The notes under the pieces: generated by a model
Databases searched by the model: none
Told to the model about the DNA's origin: nothing
Seen by the model: the letters and a program-made list of their open reading frames with translations, nothing else
Shown here: positions 8,649-16,939 of the stretch, one piece after another
How positions within the stretch are numbered: the first letter of the stretch is position 1
How the letters are laid out: each line of letters opens with the position of its first letter
Translations under genes and position numbers: made by a program
Assembly: GCF_030646165.1 (NCBI RefSeq)
Contig: NZ_JAUTDO010000010.1
Span: forward strand, 85,804 to 149,803
Origin: Conexibacter sp. CPCC 206217
GTDB lineage: Bacteria > Actinomycetota > Thermoleophilia > Solirubrobacterales > Solirubrobacteraceae
Direction of reading: 5' to 3'
Length of the DNA stretch: 64,000 nt

Positions 8649-8911
8649 TGAGCGCCTTCCTGCAGTTCACGATGGCGTCGGTGATCGACTTCTCGGCGCT
8701 CTGGAAGATCTTCGTCGCGGCGTTCGTGGCAGGCGTCGGCGGCGTCGGCGCGCTGCTGATGGTGGTCGCCGGCACCACGCGAATCGAGCGCAACCAGGAG
8801 GGCGGCGGCGGTGTCGCCGTCGGCCTCGCCGGCTGGACCCTGGCCGTCGTCGGAGTCGCCCTGCTGGTCGGCGCGCTCGTCGTCGGGCTGATCGCGATGA
8901 CGCACAAGTAG
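8648..8911 (+). CDS. Small two-helix membrane protein
   Basis: The product is 87 aa with predicted membrane segments at about 20-42 (IFVAAFVAGVGGVGALLMVV) and 60-83, joined by a short charged loop (TTRIERNQEGGG). The ATG overlaps the pit stop codon (TGATG), so it is translationally coupled and probably an accessory subunit or stabiliser of the phosphate permease. I know no named family for it. Membrane topology is a prediction by eye. Confidence 0.7.
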   Translation: MSAFLQFTMASVIDFSALWKIFVAAFVAGVGGVGALLMVVAGTTRIERNQEGGGGVAVGLAGWTLAVVGVALLVGALVVGLIAMTHK

Positions 8912-8969
8912 CAACAAGAGGCGGCCAAAGTGTGGCGGGTTCCACGAGGAATCTGTCACGCTGCCGCTC

Positions 8970-10172
8970 GTGATCGATGCGCACGTGTTGTTGCGGAGTC
9001 TCAGAGGTGACGTCCTGCGGACGCCTAGAGGCCGCTTCTGCGTTCGAGCGATCGAGGGCCGCCATGCTGTGGTTGACATCGTCGACCGAAGGGGAACGCG
9101 CGTAGCGCGGGTCGAGATCGCCGAAGTGCAAGACCTGCTGGATCAACTCGATGCGGGCGAAAGAATCTCGATCCAGCCGACAAGTTCCGACGATCGGAGA
9201 GCATTCCTAGGGCTCGCGCTGGGCGCGGTGCCGCAGGTTCAGCTGATCGATGGTCGGTCGATGTTCGCGAGACTTGATCCAGCCGCAGATGTCTCGACGT
9301 CTGTCCTTGGCGAGCTTGAACGACGGCTCGGCATGTGGGCTGACCTCGTGGATCAGGCCGATCCCGGCAACACGACCCCGCAGCAAGTCCGGGCACTCGA
9401 CATCTACGGTGGACAGAACGGCATGTGGGTCGATCGTCGGCGCACAAAAGGGGTCGGCGGGCGACCCAGCGTGACCGTTAGCGTGATGCATACGGGACGT
9501 CACTACGCTGATGATGTGTCGGACACGGCGTTGCTGTATCACTACCCGAGAACTGCCCGAACTGGAGGTCGTGACGCCGCGGAGATCGCCGCCACAAGGG
9601 CTGCTTGTGAGCTGAGGCTGCCGGTCTTCGTGATCCTTCAGCATGGGGCAGTGCGCGAGGTGCGCAAGGCATGGGTGCTGACGTGGGATGACACCAACCG
9701 CGTCTGCTTGCTCGAGTTCGGCCCGACACTCCCGCGCGTCAGGTCATCGTCAGAGGTTGAGACAGATGACGGACCGCTCGAGTTGTTTGAGGACGTGAGA
9801 CGTGACCTGCGTCTCGTGCGAGGACGTCCGAATCAGCAGCGCTTCAAGATCCACGTCGTTCGGCGCTATGGCGCGCAATGTGCGATTTGCCCGGTAACCG
9901 CATTCGAGCTGATCCACGCCGCTCACTTGGTGCCCGACGCGAGAGGCGGTACCGGCGACCCTCGCAACGGTCTCCCGCTGTGCGCCAATCACCATCTTGC
10001 GCTCGATCGCGGGCTGATCTCGATCCATCCCGAGTCGACAGCGATCGTTGTGGCAGAAGGACATAGCTCGACCTCGCTCAACATCACCCACATGGATTTG
10101 CTGCATCTCGCCCGCAAGCCGGCGACAGAGGCACTCGAATATCTGTGGGATGAGCAAGGGCCATCCGACTAA
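8970..10172 (+). CDS. HNH endonuclease with a central SRA/YDG-like domain (candidate modification-dependent restriction enzyme)
   Basis: The product is 400 aa from a GTG start. The C-terminal half has a complete HNH core: Cys304-x2-Cys307, HAAHLVP at 316-322, an asparagine, then LCANHH at 337-342 and DRGLISI. The middle (about 145-250) reads GGQNGMWVD, VMHTGRHYADD, LLYHYPRT, GGRDAAE, which resembles SRA/YDG-like modified-base readers; that part is inference. The N-terminal ~90 residues are unrecognised. Third-position G+C is clearly lower than in all neighbours, so recent transfer is likely. It is a solitary defence-like gene between core genes. Such enzymes cut DNA carrying methylated or phosphorothioate bases. 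Confidence 0.72.
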   Translation: MIDAHVLLRSLRGDVLRTPRGRFCVRAIEGRHAVVDIVDRRGTRVARVEIAEVQDLLDQLDAGERISIQPTSSDDRRAFLGLALGAVPQVQLIDGRSMFARLDPAADVSTSVLGELERRLGMWADLVDQADPGNTTPQQVRALDIYGGQNGMWVDRRRTKGVGGRPSVTVSVMHTGRHYADDVSDTALLYHYPRTARTGGRDAAEIAATRAACELRLPVFVILQHGAVREVRKAWVLTWDDTNRVCLLEFGPTLPRVRSSSEVETDDGPLELFEDVRRDLRLVRGRPNQQRFKIHVVRRYGAQCAICPVTAFELIHAAHLVPDARGGTGDPRNGLPLCANHHLALDRGLISIHPESTAIVVAEGHSSTSLNITHMDLLHLARKPATEALEYLWDEQGPSD

Positions 10173-10195
10173 CGCATGCACGTAGGATGGGTCGC

Positions 10196-10654
10196 ATGCC
10201 CTGGCACGTCTATCTCTCCGGTGAGATCCACACCGACTGGCGCTTCCGGATCGCCAACGCGATCCTCGACGAGGACCTCGACGTCGAGGTCAGCGCTCCC
10301 GTCCTCAACCACGAGGCGAGCGACGACGGCGGCGTCAAGATCCTCGGCGAGCAGCCGACGCCGTTCTGGAAGGACCATGTCGGCGCCGGTCTCAACGCGA
10401 TCCGCACGCGCACGCTGATCGAGCAGTCCGACGTGATCGTCGTGCGCTTCGGCGACGAGTACAAGCAGTGGAACGCCGCCTTCGACGCCGGCTACGCGGC
10501 CGCGCTCGGCAAGCCGCTGATCACGCTGCACCCCGAGCAACACGACCACGCCCTGAAGGAGATCGACCGCGCCGCGCTCGCCGTCGCGCGCGAGCCCGAG
10601 CAGGTCGTCGACATCCTCCGCTACGTGCTGATCGGGAAGCTGCCGAGAAGCTGA
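10196..10654 (+). CDS. ytoQ: YtoQ family protein
   Basis: The product is 152 aa. It begins MPWHVYLSGEIHTDW, the conserved opening of YtoQ proteins, and contains FWKDHVGAGLNAIRTRTLIE and VVRFGDEYKQWNAAFDAGYA. It looks like a nucleoside 2-deoxyribosyltransferase-like/Rossmann fold protein of unknown reaction. TAGGAT at 10183-10188 lies 7 nt before this ATG, supporting a leaderless transcript and this start over the ATG at 10187. Confidence 0.85.
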   Translation: MPWHVYLSGEIHTDWRFRIANAILDEDLDVEVSAPVLNHEASDDGGVKILGEQPTPFWKDHVGAGLNAIRTRTLIEQSDVIVVRFGDEYKQWNAAFDAGYAAALGKPLITLHPEQHDHALKEIDRAALAVAREPEQVVDILRYVLIGKLPRS

Positions 10655-10705
10655 GGAGCGAACGCTGACACGCCCGTTGATTGACGGCGTCCGCGGTGGT
10701 GCACA

Positions 10706-12217
10706 ATGGAGGTGACGAGGAGAGCGTGCCAGTTGCCGAACCCGTGGGTGGCCATCGGATCGACGGTCGAGCCTGTCTCGCAGGCACGGCTCATCGCGCG
10801 CGCTCGCGAACGCGTCTGGGAGGGCGGCCCGCCGCCGCGGATCCTGCGCCCGGTCGTGCTGGAGTCGTGGCAGCGCTCGGCGCAGGCCGGCGTCTTCGCC
10901 GAGCGCGAGGAGCTGCCGCCGCTGCTGACGCAGGAGGAGCTGGAGGAGCGCCGCGCGCGCCATCCGCTCGCCGCCGCGATGCCGTTGATCCGCTCGCTGC
11001 TGGTCGACGTCGCCGAGGACGCCCGCCACGTCGTCGCCGTCTGCGACGTGACCGGTCACCTGCTGTGGGTCGAGGGCAGCCGCGCGACGCAGCGCGCGGC
11101 GGAGGGGATCGGCTTCGTCGCCGGCTCGGACTGGAGCGAGGGCACGACCGGCACCAACGCGCCCGGCACGGCCCTCGAAGCCGACCATCCGATCCAGGTG
11201 TTCGCGGCCGAGCACTACCACCAGACGCACGCGTCGTGGATGTGCGCCGCGGCGCCGATCCACGACCCCGAGGACGGCAGACTGCTCGGCGCGGTCGACC
11301 TGACCGGCTCGTTCGACACCGCCCACCCCTCGACGCTCGCGCTCGCGAACGCGACGGCCAGAGCGGTCGAGGCGCACCTCGCGGCGCTCGGCGCGTGGCG
11401 TGACGCCGCGGCGCTGGAGACGGCGCGCGGCCAGGTCGGCGCAGGCGCGAGCCTCACCGTCGTCTCGCCCGGCGGTCGCCTCCTGGGCGACGACCTCGGC
11501 CGCCAGCGGGTGCCGCCGCCGACCGAGCCGGGCCGCCTGCGGATAGGCCGCACCGTCGTCGAGGCCGAGCAGCTCCCCAGCGCGCCGGGGTACTGGGTGC
11601 TGCGGCGGCAGGGGGGTCACTCCGCTCCGTCGCCGAGCAAGCTCTCCCTCCGCCTGCTCGGCACCCCCGCCGACGCGCTCGTCGCGGGCGGGCGGCGGCT
11701 CACCGTGACGAAGCGCCAGCTGGAGATCTGCGCGCTGCTGGCGCTCAGTCCCGAGGGGCTCGGCAGCGGCGAGCTGCGCGAGCTGCTGTACGGCGAGCAG
11801 GACGTCGCCGACGTCACGATCCGCTCTGAGCTGTCGCGCCTGCGCCGCACGCTCGGACCGGCGCTGGCGGCGCGGCCGTATCGCTTCGCCGCGCCGGTCG
11901 CGACCGACGTCGAGCACGTCGAGCGGCTGCTGCACGGCGGGGACCTGGCCGGCGCCGTGCAGGTCTACACCGGGCCGCTGCTGCCCGCGTCGGAGTCGCC
12001 GCGGATCGTCGAGCTGCGCGACCAGCTGCACCACGAGCTGCGCGCGGCGCTGCTCGCGGGGGAGGATCCGGAGGCGCTCTACCAGTGGATCGGCGCCCCG
12101 CACGGGGAGCGCGACGCGCCCGTCGCGCGGCGCCTCACCGCGCTGATCGACGAGCGCGACCCGCGCCACGCGACGGCGGTCGCCGTCGTCGAGGCGGACC
12201 TCTCGTCGCGACGCTGA
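10706..12217 (+). CDS. GAF-domain transcriptional regulator with C-terminal winged-helix-like domain
   Basis: The product is up to 503 aa. Residues about 60-240 resemble the sensor half of AcoR-type activators: PLAAAMPLIRSLL, then a GAF domain with GTTGTNAPGTAL and HASWMCAAAPIHDPEDG. No sigma-54 AAA+ domain is present. Residues about 320-420 contain a winged-helix-like segment (LTVTKRQLEICALLAL, DVTIRSELSRLRRTLG). Proteins of this kind usually control alcohol or aldehyde dehydrogenase genes, and an aldehyde dehydrogenase lies about 3 kb downstream. The start is uncertain: ATG 10706, GTG 10712 or TTG 10733, the last with GAGGAGAG 8 nt upstream. Confidence 0.75.
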   Translation: MEVTRRACQLPNPWVAIGSTVEPVSQARLIARARERVWEGGPPPRILRPVVLESWQRSAQAGVFAEREELPPLLTQEELEERRARHPLAAAMPLIRSLLVDVAEDARHVVAVCDVTGHLLWVEGSRATQRAAEGIGFVAGSDWSEGTTGTNAPGTALEADHPIQVFAAEHYHQTHASWMCAAAPIHDPEDGRLLGAVDLTGSFDTAHPSTLALANATARAVEAHLAALGAWRDAAALETARGQVGAGASLTVVSPGGRLLGDDLGRQRVPPPTEPGRLRIGRTVVEAEQLPSAPGYWVLRRQGGHSAPSPSKLSLRLLGTPADALVAGGRRLTVTKRQLEICALLALSPEGLGSGELRELLYGEQDVADVTIRSELSRLRRTLGPALAARPYRFAAPVATDVEHVERLLHGGDLAGAVQVYTGPLLPASESPRIVELRDQLHHELRAALLAGEDPEALYQWIGAPHGERDAPVARRLTALIDERDPRHATAVAVVEADLSSRR

Positions 12218-12280
12218 GCCGCGGGCGCTTGAGCGGCGCGCCGCAGCGCCGCCACTCCTCGCCGCGCCAGGGGCGCACGC

Positions 12281-14578
12281 CTACGCCGCTCTGCGCGCCG
12301 CCGTTTCCGCGGTCGCGAGCGCTCGCGTGTAGCCGTCGGCGAGCTGGCCGAGCGCTGCCGTCCAGGAGCGGTCGCGGACCGCGTCGAGCCCGCCGTGGGT
12401 CAGCCTCGCGCGCAGGGCGGAGTGGTCTGCCAGCTCTATCAGCGCGTCGGCGAGCGCGTCCGCGTCGGGCGGGCAGAGCCAGCCTGAGCGGCCGTGTGCG
12501 ATCAGCTCGCGCGGGCCGCCGACGTCGACCGACAGCACCGGCAGGCCGCTCGCCTGCGCCTCCAGGATCACCTGGCCGAACGTGTCGGTCTCGCTCGCGA
12601 ACAGGAACAGGTCGGCGTTCGCGTAGGCGTGCGCGAGCGCGTCGCCGTCGAGCCAGCCGAGGAAGCGGGCGCTGTCGCCGAGCCGCTCGCGCAGCGTCGC
12701 CTGCTCCGGGCCGCCGCCGGCCAGCGCCAGGCGCAGCCGCGGATCGCGCGCGTGGGCGCGCTCGAACGTGTCGGCGAGCAGGTCGACGCCCTTCTCGCGC
12801 GTCAGCCGGCCGGCGTAGAGGACGACGATCTCGCCGTCGCCCGCGCGCTCGCGCAGCGCCGGCGAGAAGCGCTCGAGGTCGACGCCGCGATCCCAGCGGC
12901 CGATCTTGTCCGGCTCGATCCCCAGCTCGGCGAGCGAGGCGTCGGCCGCGCGACTGGGCGAGAGGACCCGGCCGCACTGCCCGTAGAAGACCGCGAGCGC
13001 CATCCCGACCGCCGCCTCGATCCGCTCGTCGGCGGTCCGCAGGCGGGCGTAGGCGCCGAGCTCGGTGTGGTAGGAGCCGACGACCGGAAGGCCCAGCAGC
13101 CGCGCCAGCAGCGCGGCGGCGATGCCGGCCGGGCCGGGGGAGACGAGGTGGACGAGGTCGTAGTTGCCGCTCGTCAGCGCCTCCGCGACGTCCGGCAGGC
13201 TCGGCACGCCGATTTCCAGCCCCGGGTAGAACGGCACGTCGACCTCCGCGACCGCCGGCAGGCGCCGGTCGACGTTGGGGTCGGTGCCGACGACCTCGAC
13301 CTCGAAGCCGGGCAGCCCGCGCTCGCGGATCTCGTCGAGCGTGTGCGTGACGCCGTGCATCGAGCCGACGCCGTCGGCGACGAGCGCGACGCGGATCGGG
13401 TCGCGCTCGCGGCCGTCGAGCTTCTCCTTCTCGCGCGCGAGGAACGCTTGCGCGGGGATGTACGGCACGATCGGCAGCAGCGCCTCGAACAGCTCCAGCC
13501 CGACCGCGCCGATTCTGTCGACGTCGCCGGCGCTGTGGAGCGCGCGGTCGACGGCGGCGGCGAGCCGGCGCTCGTGCACACGGCGGGCGCGGCGGGCGAG
13601 GTCGGAGTGCGAGAAGTCCTCAGCCTGCATGCGCGCGATCAGCGCGTCGGCGTCGGGCTCGAAGCCGAGCGCGTCGAGCCAGGCGCGCAGCAGTCGGCGG
13701 CCGTCGTCGGGGCCGAGGCCGGTGCCCTCCTCGCCGCCGCGCTGCTCGCCCTCGCTCATCATCCGCTCGGCCATCTGCAGGACCGCGAACGGGTCCGGCG
13801 CATGCTCGCGGTCAGCGCCGATCGAGCGGGCGGCGAGCGCGATCGCCGCGTGCGTCCACTTCGCGGCGCTCCCCTGTCTGCCGTGCGCGCTGACGTTGCC
13901 GGCGCGCAGGTGGGCGAGGAACTGTTCGGGCGTGGCGGCAGGCGGCGCCTGCGTGAAGGTGCGGCCGACGTCGACGCCCGCATGGTCGTCGGAGCCGCCC
14001 ACGCCCGTCCCGCCGTGGGTCTCGATGTAGACCGCGGCGGGAGCGTTCAGCTCCGGTGCGCGCGATCCGTTGCGGACCTCCCAGACGGGGAAGAGCTGTG
14101 CGAGCCGTCGCCGGTGGCGCGCGGTCAGCGGCGCCGCGACGGCGTAGAAGGGGTGCGCGAGCGCGCAGGCGATCTCGTTGCCGTGCAGATAGGCGGCGAT
14201 CGTCTCGACGTCCTTGGCGTGCGCCTGCAGCCAGTCGTGGTCGTCGGGCGTGATGCCCCAGCAGAGCACGTGGACCGCCTGTTCCTGGTGGCGGAACCAG
14301 GTCGTCAGCTCGACCGAGGTGAAGACGCCGGGCAAGCCCTGGCGCTCCAGTTCGAGGCAGCCCTCGATCGTGTCGTGGTCGGTGATCGTGACGAAGTCCA
14401 TGCCGCGTCGTCTGGCGAGCGCGTAGACCTCCGCCGGAGGCGTGGCGCACTCCGGCAGCCCGATCGCCCGCTGGACCCCGAGCTTGCTCAACTGACTCGC
14501 GGTCGAATGGCAGTGCAGGTCGGCTCGCGTCGCCGACGGCTCTGCCGTTGCCTCACGCTGCTCTCCCATGTTGCGCAT
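12281..14578 (-). CDS. PHP-domain phosphoesterase fused to a GT4 glycosyltransferase
   Basis: The product is about 765 aa. The N-terminal ~270 residues are a PHP domain: DLHCHSTAS (metal-binding HxH), ITDHDTIEG, ALAHPFY and GGSDDHAGVDVG supply metal ligands. A helical linker follows. The C-terminal ~370 residues form a GT-B glycosyltransferase with GRLTREKGVDLL and the EX7E-type FGQVILEAQASGLPV. GT4 enzymes of this type (mannosyl- or glycolipid transferases) use nucleotide sugars at the membrane face; PHP domains hydrolyse phosphoesters. The fusion suggests a two-step glycan or glycolipid reaction. Two ATGs (14578, 14569) are possible. Confidence 0.82.
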   Translation of the reverse strand: MRNMGEQREATAEPSATRADLHCHSTASQLSKLGVQRAIGLPECATPPAEVYALARRRGMDFVTITDHDTIEGCLELERQGLPGVFTSVELTTWFRHQEQAVHVLCWGITPDDHDWLQAHAKDVETIAAYLHGNEIACALAHPFYAVAAPLTARHRRRLAQLFPVWEVRNGSRAPELNAPAAVYIETHGGTGVGGSDDHAGVDVGRTFTQAPPAATPEQFLAHLRAGNVSAHGRQGSAAKWTHAAIALAARSIGADREHAPDPFAVLQMAERMMSEGEQRGGEEGTGLGPDDGRRLLRAWLDALGFEPDADALIARMQAEDFSHSDLARRARRVHERRLAAAVDRALHSAGDVDRIGAVGLELFEALLPIVPYIPAQAFLAREKEKLDGRERDPIRVALVADGVGSMHGVTHTLDEIRERGLPGFEVEVVGTDPNVDRRLPAVAEVDVPFYPGLEIGVPSLPDVAEALTSGNYDLVHLVSPGPAGIAAALLARLLGLPVVGSYHTELGAYARLRTADERIEAAVGMALAVFYGQCGRVLSPSRAADASLAELGIEPDKIGRWDRGVDLERFSPALRERAGDGEIVVLYAGRLTREKGVDLLADTFERAHARDPRLRLALAGGGPEQATLRERLGDSARFLGWLDGDALAHAYANADLFLFASETDTFGQVILEAQASGLPVLSVDVGGPRELIAHGRSGWLCPPDADALADALIELADHSALRARLTHGGLDAVRDRSWTAALGQLADGYTRALATAETAARRAA

Positions 14579-14654
14579 GAGACCAAAATGGCGTGCAAAT
14601 GGCCGCCTTTCGTGACCAGTTCGCGAAGATCGCGTGACCGGGGAGTGAACGACG

Positions 14655-14683
14655 GAGGCCCGGCGGATGTGCCGCCGGGCCTC
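14655..14683. terminator. Strong hairpin downstream of the small membrane protein gene
   Basis: The 12-bp arms GAGGCCCGGCGG (14655-14666) and CCGCCGGGCCTC (14672-14683) are perfectly complementary around a 5-nt loop. It lies 32 nt beyond the end of the minus-strand gene at 14715 and upstream of the PHP-GT4 gene. The T-run is weak, as is usual in high-GC actinobacteria. Confidence 0.65.
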
Positions 14684-14714
14684 GTCCATCGTTGAATTCA
14701 GACTACGCGGTGGT

Positions 14715-15116
14715 TCATCGCATGCCCGCCGCGACGCGCTCCTCGGGCTGTGCGTGATCGCCGACGGAGAGCTCGTGCACGACGCGCTCGGTGCGCAGCT
14801 CGTGGGCGCTGAGGCCGACGAGGGCGATCGCCGCGAGGGCGAGGCCGCCGGCGAGCGCGAGCGCGTAGACGACGTTCGCCGCGAACAGCAGGCTCATCGC
14901 GACGAGGCCGATGCCGACAGCGGCTGCGGTGACTGCGGTCGCCTGGTGGACGCGGTCGCGCACGACCGCGAGCGAGCCGAGCGCGACGAGGACCGCGATC
15001 GTGCCGACGGAGAACGCGAGCCATTGGATCCAGTTCGGTGTGAACGCCTGAGTGGCGACGACGAGGAACGCGCCGACGATGCCGATCGCGATGTTGGTGA
15101 GGTAGCGGATGCTCAT
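14715..15116 (-). CDS. Small four-helix membrane protein
   Basis: The product is 133 aa with four hydrophobic segments (about 8-25, 34-52, 60-78, 84-103) and a charged C-terminal tail (ELRTERVVHELSVGDHAQ). The segment TPNWIQWLAFSVG resembles an SPW-type repeat, but the match is too weak to name the family. GGAGGA about 7 nt upstream of ATG 15116 supports the start. It is divergent from the aldehyde dehydrogenase gene across 242 nt. Confidence 0.7.
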   Translation of the reverse strand: MSIRYLTNIAIGIVGAFLVVATQAFTPNWIQWLAFSVGTIAVLVALGSLAVVRDRVHQATAVTAAAVGIGLVAMSLLFAANVVYALALAGGLALAAIALVGLSAHELRTERVVHELSVGDHAQPEERVAAGMR

Positions 15117-15230
15117 GAGAGATCCTCCAGGTGAGTCGGAGGGATCGTCCGTCTAGGCCCTTGGTCTGGCGGGCGGTCCGCTGGTGAATGATTGTCCGAC
15201 AACGAGTCTAGACCCTTAGACGAGGATCGA

Positions 15231-15270
15231 AACGTTGTGATCGTGTTGGCAACGCAACGGTTCTGCAACG
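15231..15270. promoter_or_regulatory. Candidate regulator-binding repeats upstream of the aldehyde dehydrogenase gene
   Basis: GCAACG occurs three times (15249-15254, 15254-15259, 15265-15270), and the reverse form CGTTG occurs just upstream; GTTGGCAAC at 15245-15253 is a small palindrome. The cluster lies 90-130 nt before the aldehyde dehydrogenase start, a suitable position for an activator such as the GAF-domain regulator at 10706. Function is inference. The rest of the 15117-15358 gap shows nothing else clear. Confidence 0.3.
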
Positions 15271-15358
15271 TGCCCGGGCGTATGGTCGTTCGCGAGCCTT
15301 CCGCCTCACGGGCGGCGGGCGCGAGGAGACAATCCGTCACGTCACGAGGAGGCCGTCC

Positions 15359-16852
15359 ATGGCCGTTGCTGTCCCGATGGCAGAAGCAACCCGTCGCTTC
15401 ACCTCTGAACCGCGCAAGCTGCTGATCGGCGGCGAGTGGCGCGCGGCGCTGAGCGGCAAGACGTTCGAGACGTACGACCCCGCCACCGGCGCGGTGCTCG
15501 CGACCGTCGCGGAGGGCGACGCGCAGGACATCGACCTCGCGGTCGCCGCGGCGCGCAGAGCGCTGGACGGCCCGTGGGGCCGTCTCAACCCGTCCGAGCG
15601 CGGGCGCATCGTGCACCGCATCGGCGACCTGATCATGGAGCACGCCGACGAGCTGGCCGAGCTGGAGTCGCTCGACAACGGCAAGCCGAAGGCCGTCGCC
15701 GCGGCCGCAGACATCCCGCTCGCCGCCGACCTCTTCTGGTACATGGCCGGCTGGGCGACGAAGCTCAACGGCGGCACGATCAACCCGTCGGTCCCGTACA
15801 TGCCGGGTGCGGAGTTCCACGCCTACACGCTGCGCGAGCCGGTCGGCGTCGTCGGCCAGATCATCCCGTGGAACTTCCCGCTGCTGATGGCGGCATGGAA
15901 GCTCGGCCCCGCGCTGACGACCGGCTGCACGGTCGTGTTGAAGCCCGCCGAGCAGACGCCGCTGAGCGCGCTGCGGCTGGCGGAGCTGATGCTGGAGGCC
16001 GGCGTCCCCGACGGCGTCGTCAACGTGGTCCCGGGCTACGGCGAGACCGCCGGTGCCGCGCTCGCCGCGCACCCCGACGTCGACAAGGTCGCCTTCACCG
16101 GCTCGACCGAGGTCGGCAAGCTGATCGCGCAGACCGCGACCGGCAACCTCAAGCGCGTCTCGCTGGAGCTCGGCGGCAAGTCGCCGAACATCGTCTTCTC
16201 CGACGCCGACGTCGACGCCGCGATCGCCGGCGCCGCGCAGGGGATCTTCTTCAACCAGGGCGAGGTCTGCTCGGCGGGCTCGCGCCTGTACGTGCAGGAG
16301 GACCAGTTCGACCGCGTCGTCGAGGGCATCAGCACGGCGGCCTCGAACATCAAGGTCGGCCATGGCCTCGACCCCTCCACGGAGATGGGGCCGCTCGTCT
16401 CCCAGGAGCAGTTCGACCGCGTCACGAGATACCTGTCGATCGGTGAGCAGGAGGGCAACCGCGCGACCGCCGGCGGCTCGGCGATCGAGGGCGACGGCTG
16501 GTTCGTGCAGCCGACCGTGCTCGTCGACGCGACCGCCGATCACACGATCGTGCGCGAGGAGGTCTTCGGCCCGGTGATCGCGGCGATGCCGTTCAGCGAC
16601 GTCGACGACCTCGCGCGCCAGGCGAACGACTCCGCCTACGGCCTCGCCGCCGGCGTGTGGACGCGTGACATCTCCAAGGCGCACCTGCTGGCGAAGAAGA
16701 TCAAGGCCGGCACCGTGCACATCAACAGCTACCACGTGTTCAGCGCGGAGCTGCCGTTCGGCGGCTACAAGCAGTCCGGTTGGGGTCGCGAGATGGGCGA
16801 GGAAGTGCTCAACAACTACATGGAGACGAAGTCGGTGATCGTCGGGCTGTAA
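15359..16852 (+). CDS. NAD(P)-dependent aldehyde dehydrogenase
   Basis: The product is 497 aa, normal for the class. It has the N-terminal Rossmann region (PWNFPLLMAAWK, FTGSTEVGKLI), the catalytic glutamate in LELGGKSPNIV, the catalytic cysteine in FFNQGEVCSAGSRL and the C-terminal motif EVFGPVIAAM. Oxidises aldehydes to acids in the cytosol; the substrate is not evident, but the family resembles betaine- and phenylacetaldehyde-type dehydrogenases. GAGGA about 9 nt upstream of ATG 15359 supports the start. A GAF-domain activator of the type that controls such genes is nearby. It ends at a double hairpin and is convergent with a LysR gene. Confidence 0.92.
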   Translation: MAVAVPMAEATRRFTSEPRKLLIGGEWRAALSGKTFETYDPATGAVLATVAEGDAQDIDLAVAAARRALDGPWGRLNPSERGRIVHRIGDLIMEHADELAELESLDNGKPKAVAAAADIPLAADLFWYMAGWATKLNGGTINPSVPYMPGAEFHAYTLREPVGVVGQIIPWNFPLLMAAWKLGPALTTGCTVVLKPAEQTPLSALRLAELMLEAGVPDGVVNVVPGYGETAGAALAAHPDVDKVAFTGSTEVGKLIAQTATGNLKRVSLELGGKSPNIVFSDADVDAAIAGAAQGIFFNQGEVCSAGSRLYVQEDQFDRVVEGISTAASNIKVGHGLDPSTEMGPLVSQEQFDRVTRYLSIGEQEGNRATAGGSAIEGDGWFVQPTVLVDATADHTIVREEVFGPVIAAMPFSDVDDLARQANDSAYGLAAGVWTRDISKAHLLAKKIKAGTVHINSYHVFSAELPFGGYKQSGWGREMGEEVLNNYMETKSVIVGL

Positions 16853-16877
16853 GTCCAACGCGGCCGGCCATCGACCT

Positions 16878-16938
16878 GTGCCCCTGGAGGGGCACCAGCG
16901 GCAGTTTCGGTACCGCAGCGGTACCGAAGCTGCCGCTG
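16878..16938. terminator. Tandem hairpins between convergent aldehyde dehydrogenase and LysR genes
   Basis: The first hairpin has 7-bp arms GTGCCCC/GGGGCAC (16878-16884, 16889-16895). The second has 20-nt arms (16896-16915 and 16919-16938), complementary at all positions except one G-U pair, with a 3-nt loop. The second arm ends one base before the LysR stop codon. It is probably a bidirectional terminator. Confidence 0.75.
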
Positions 16939-16939
16939 C

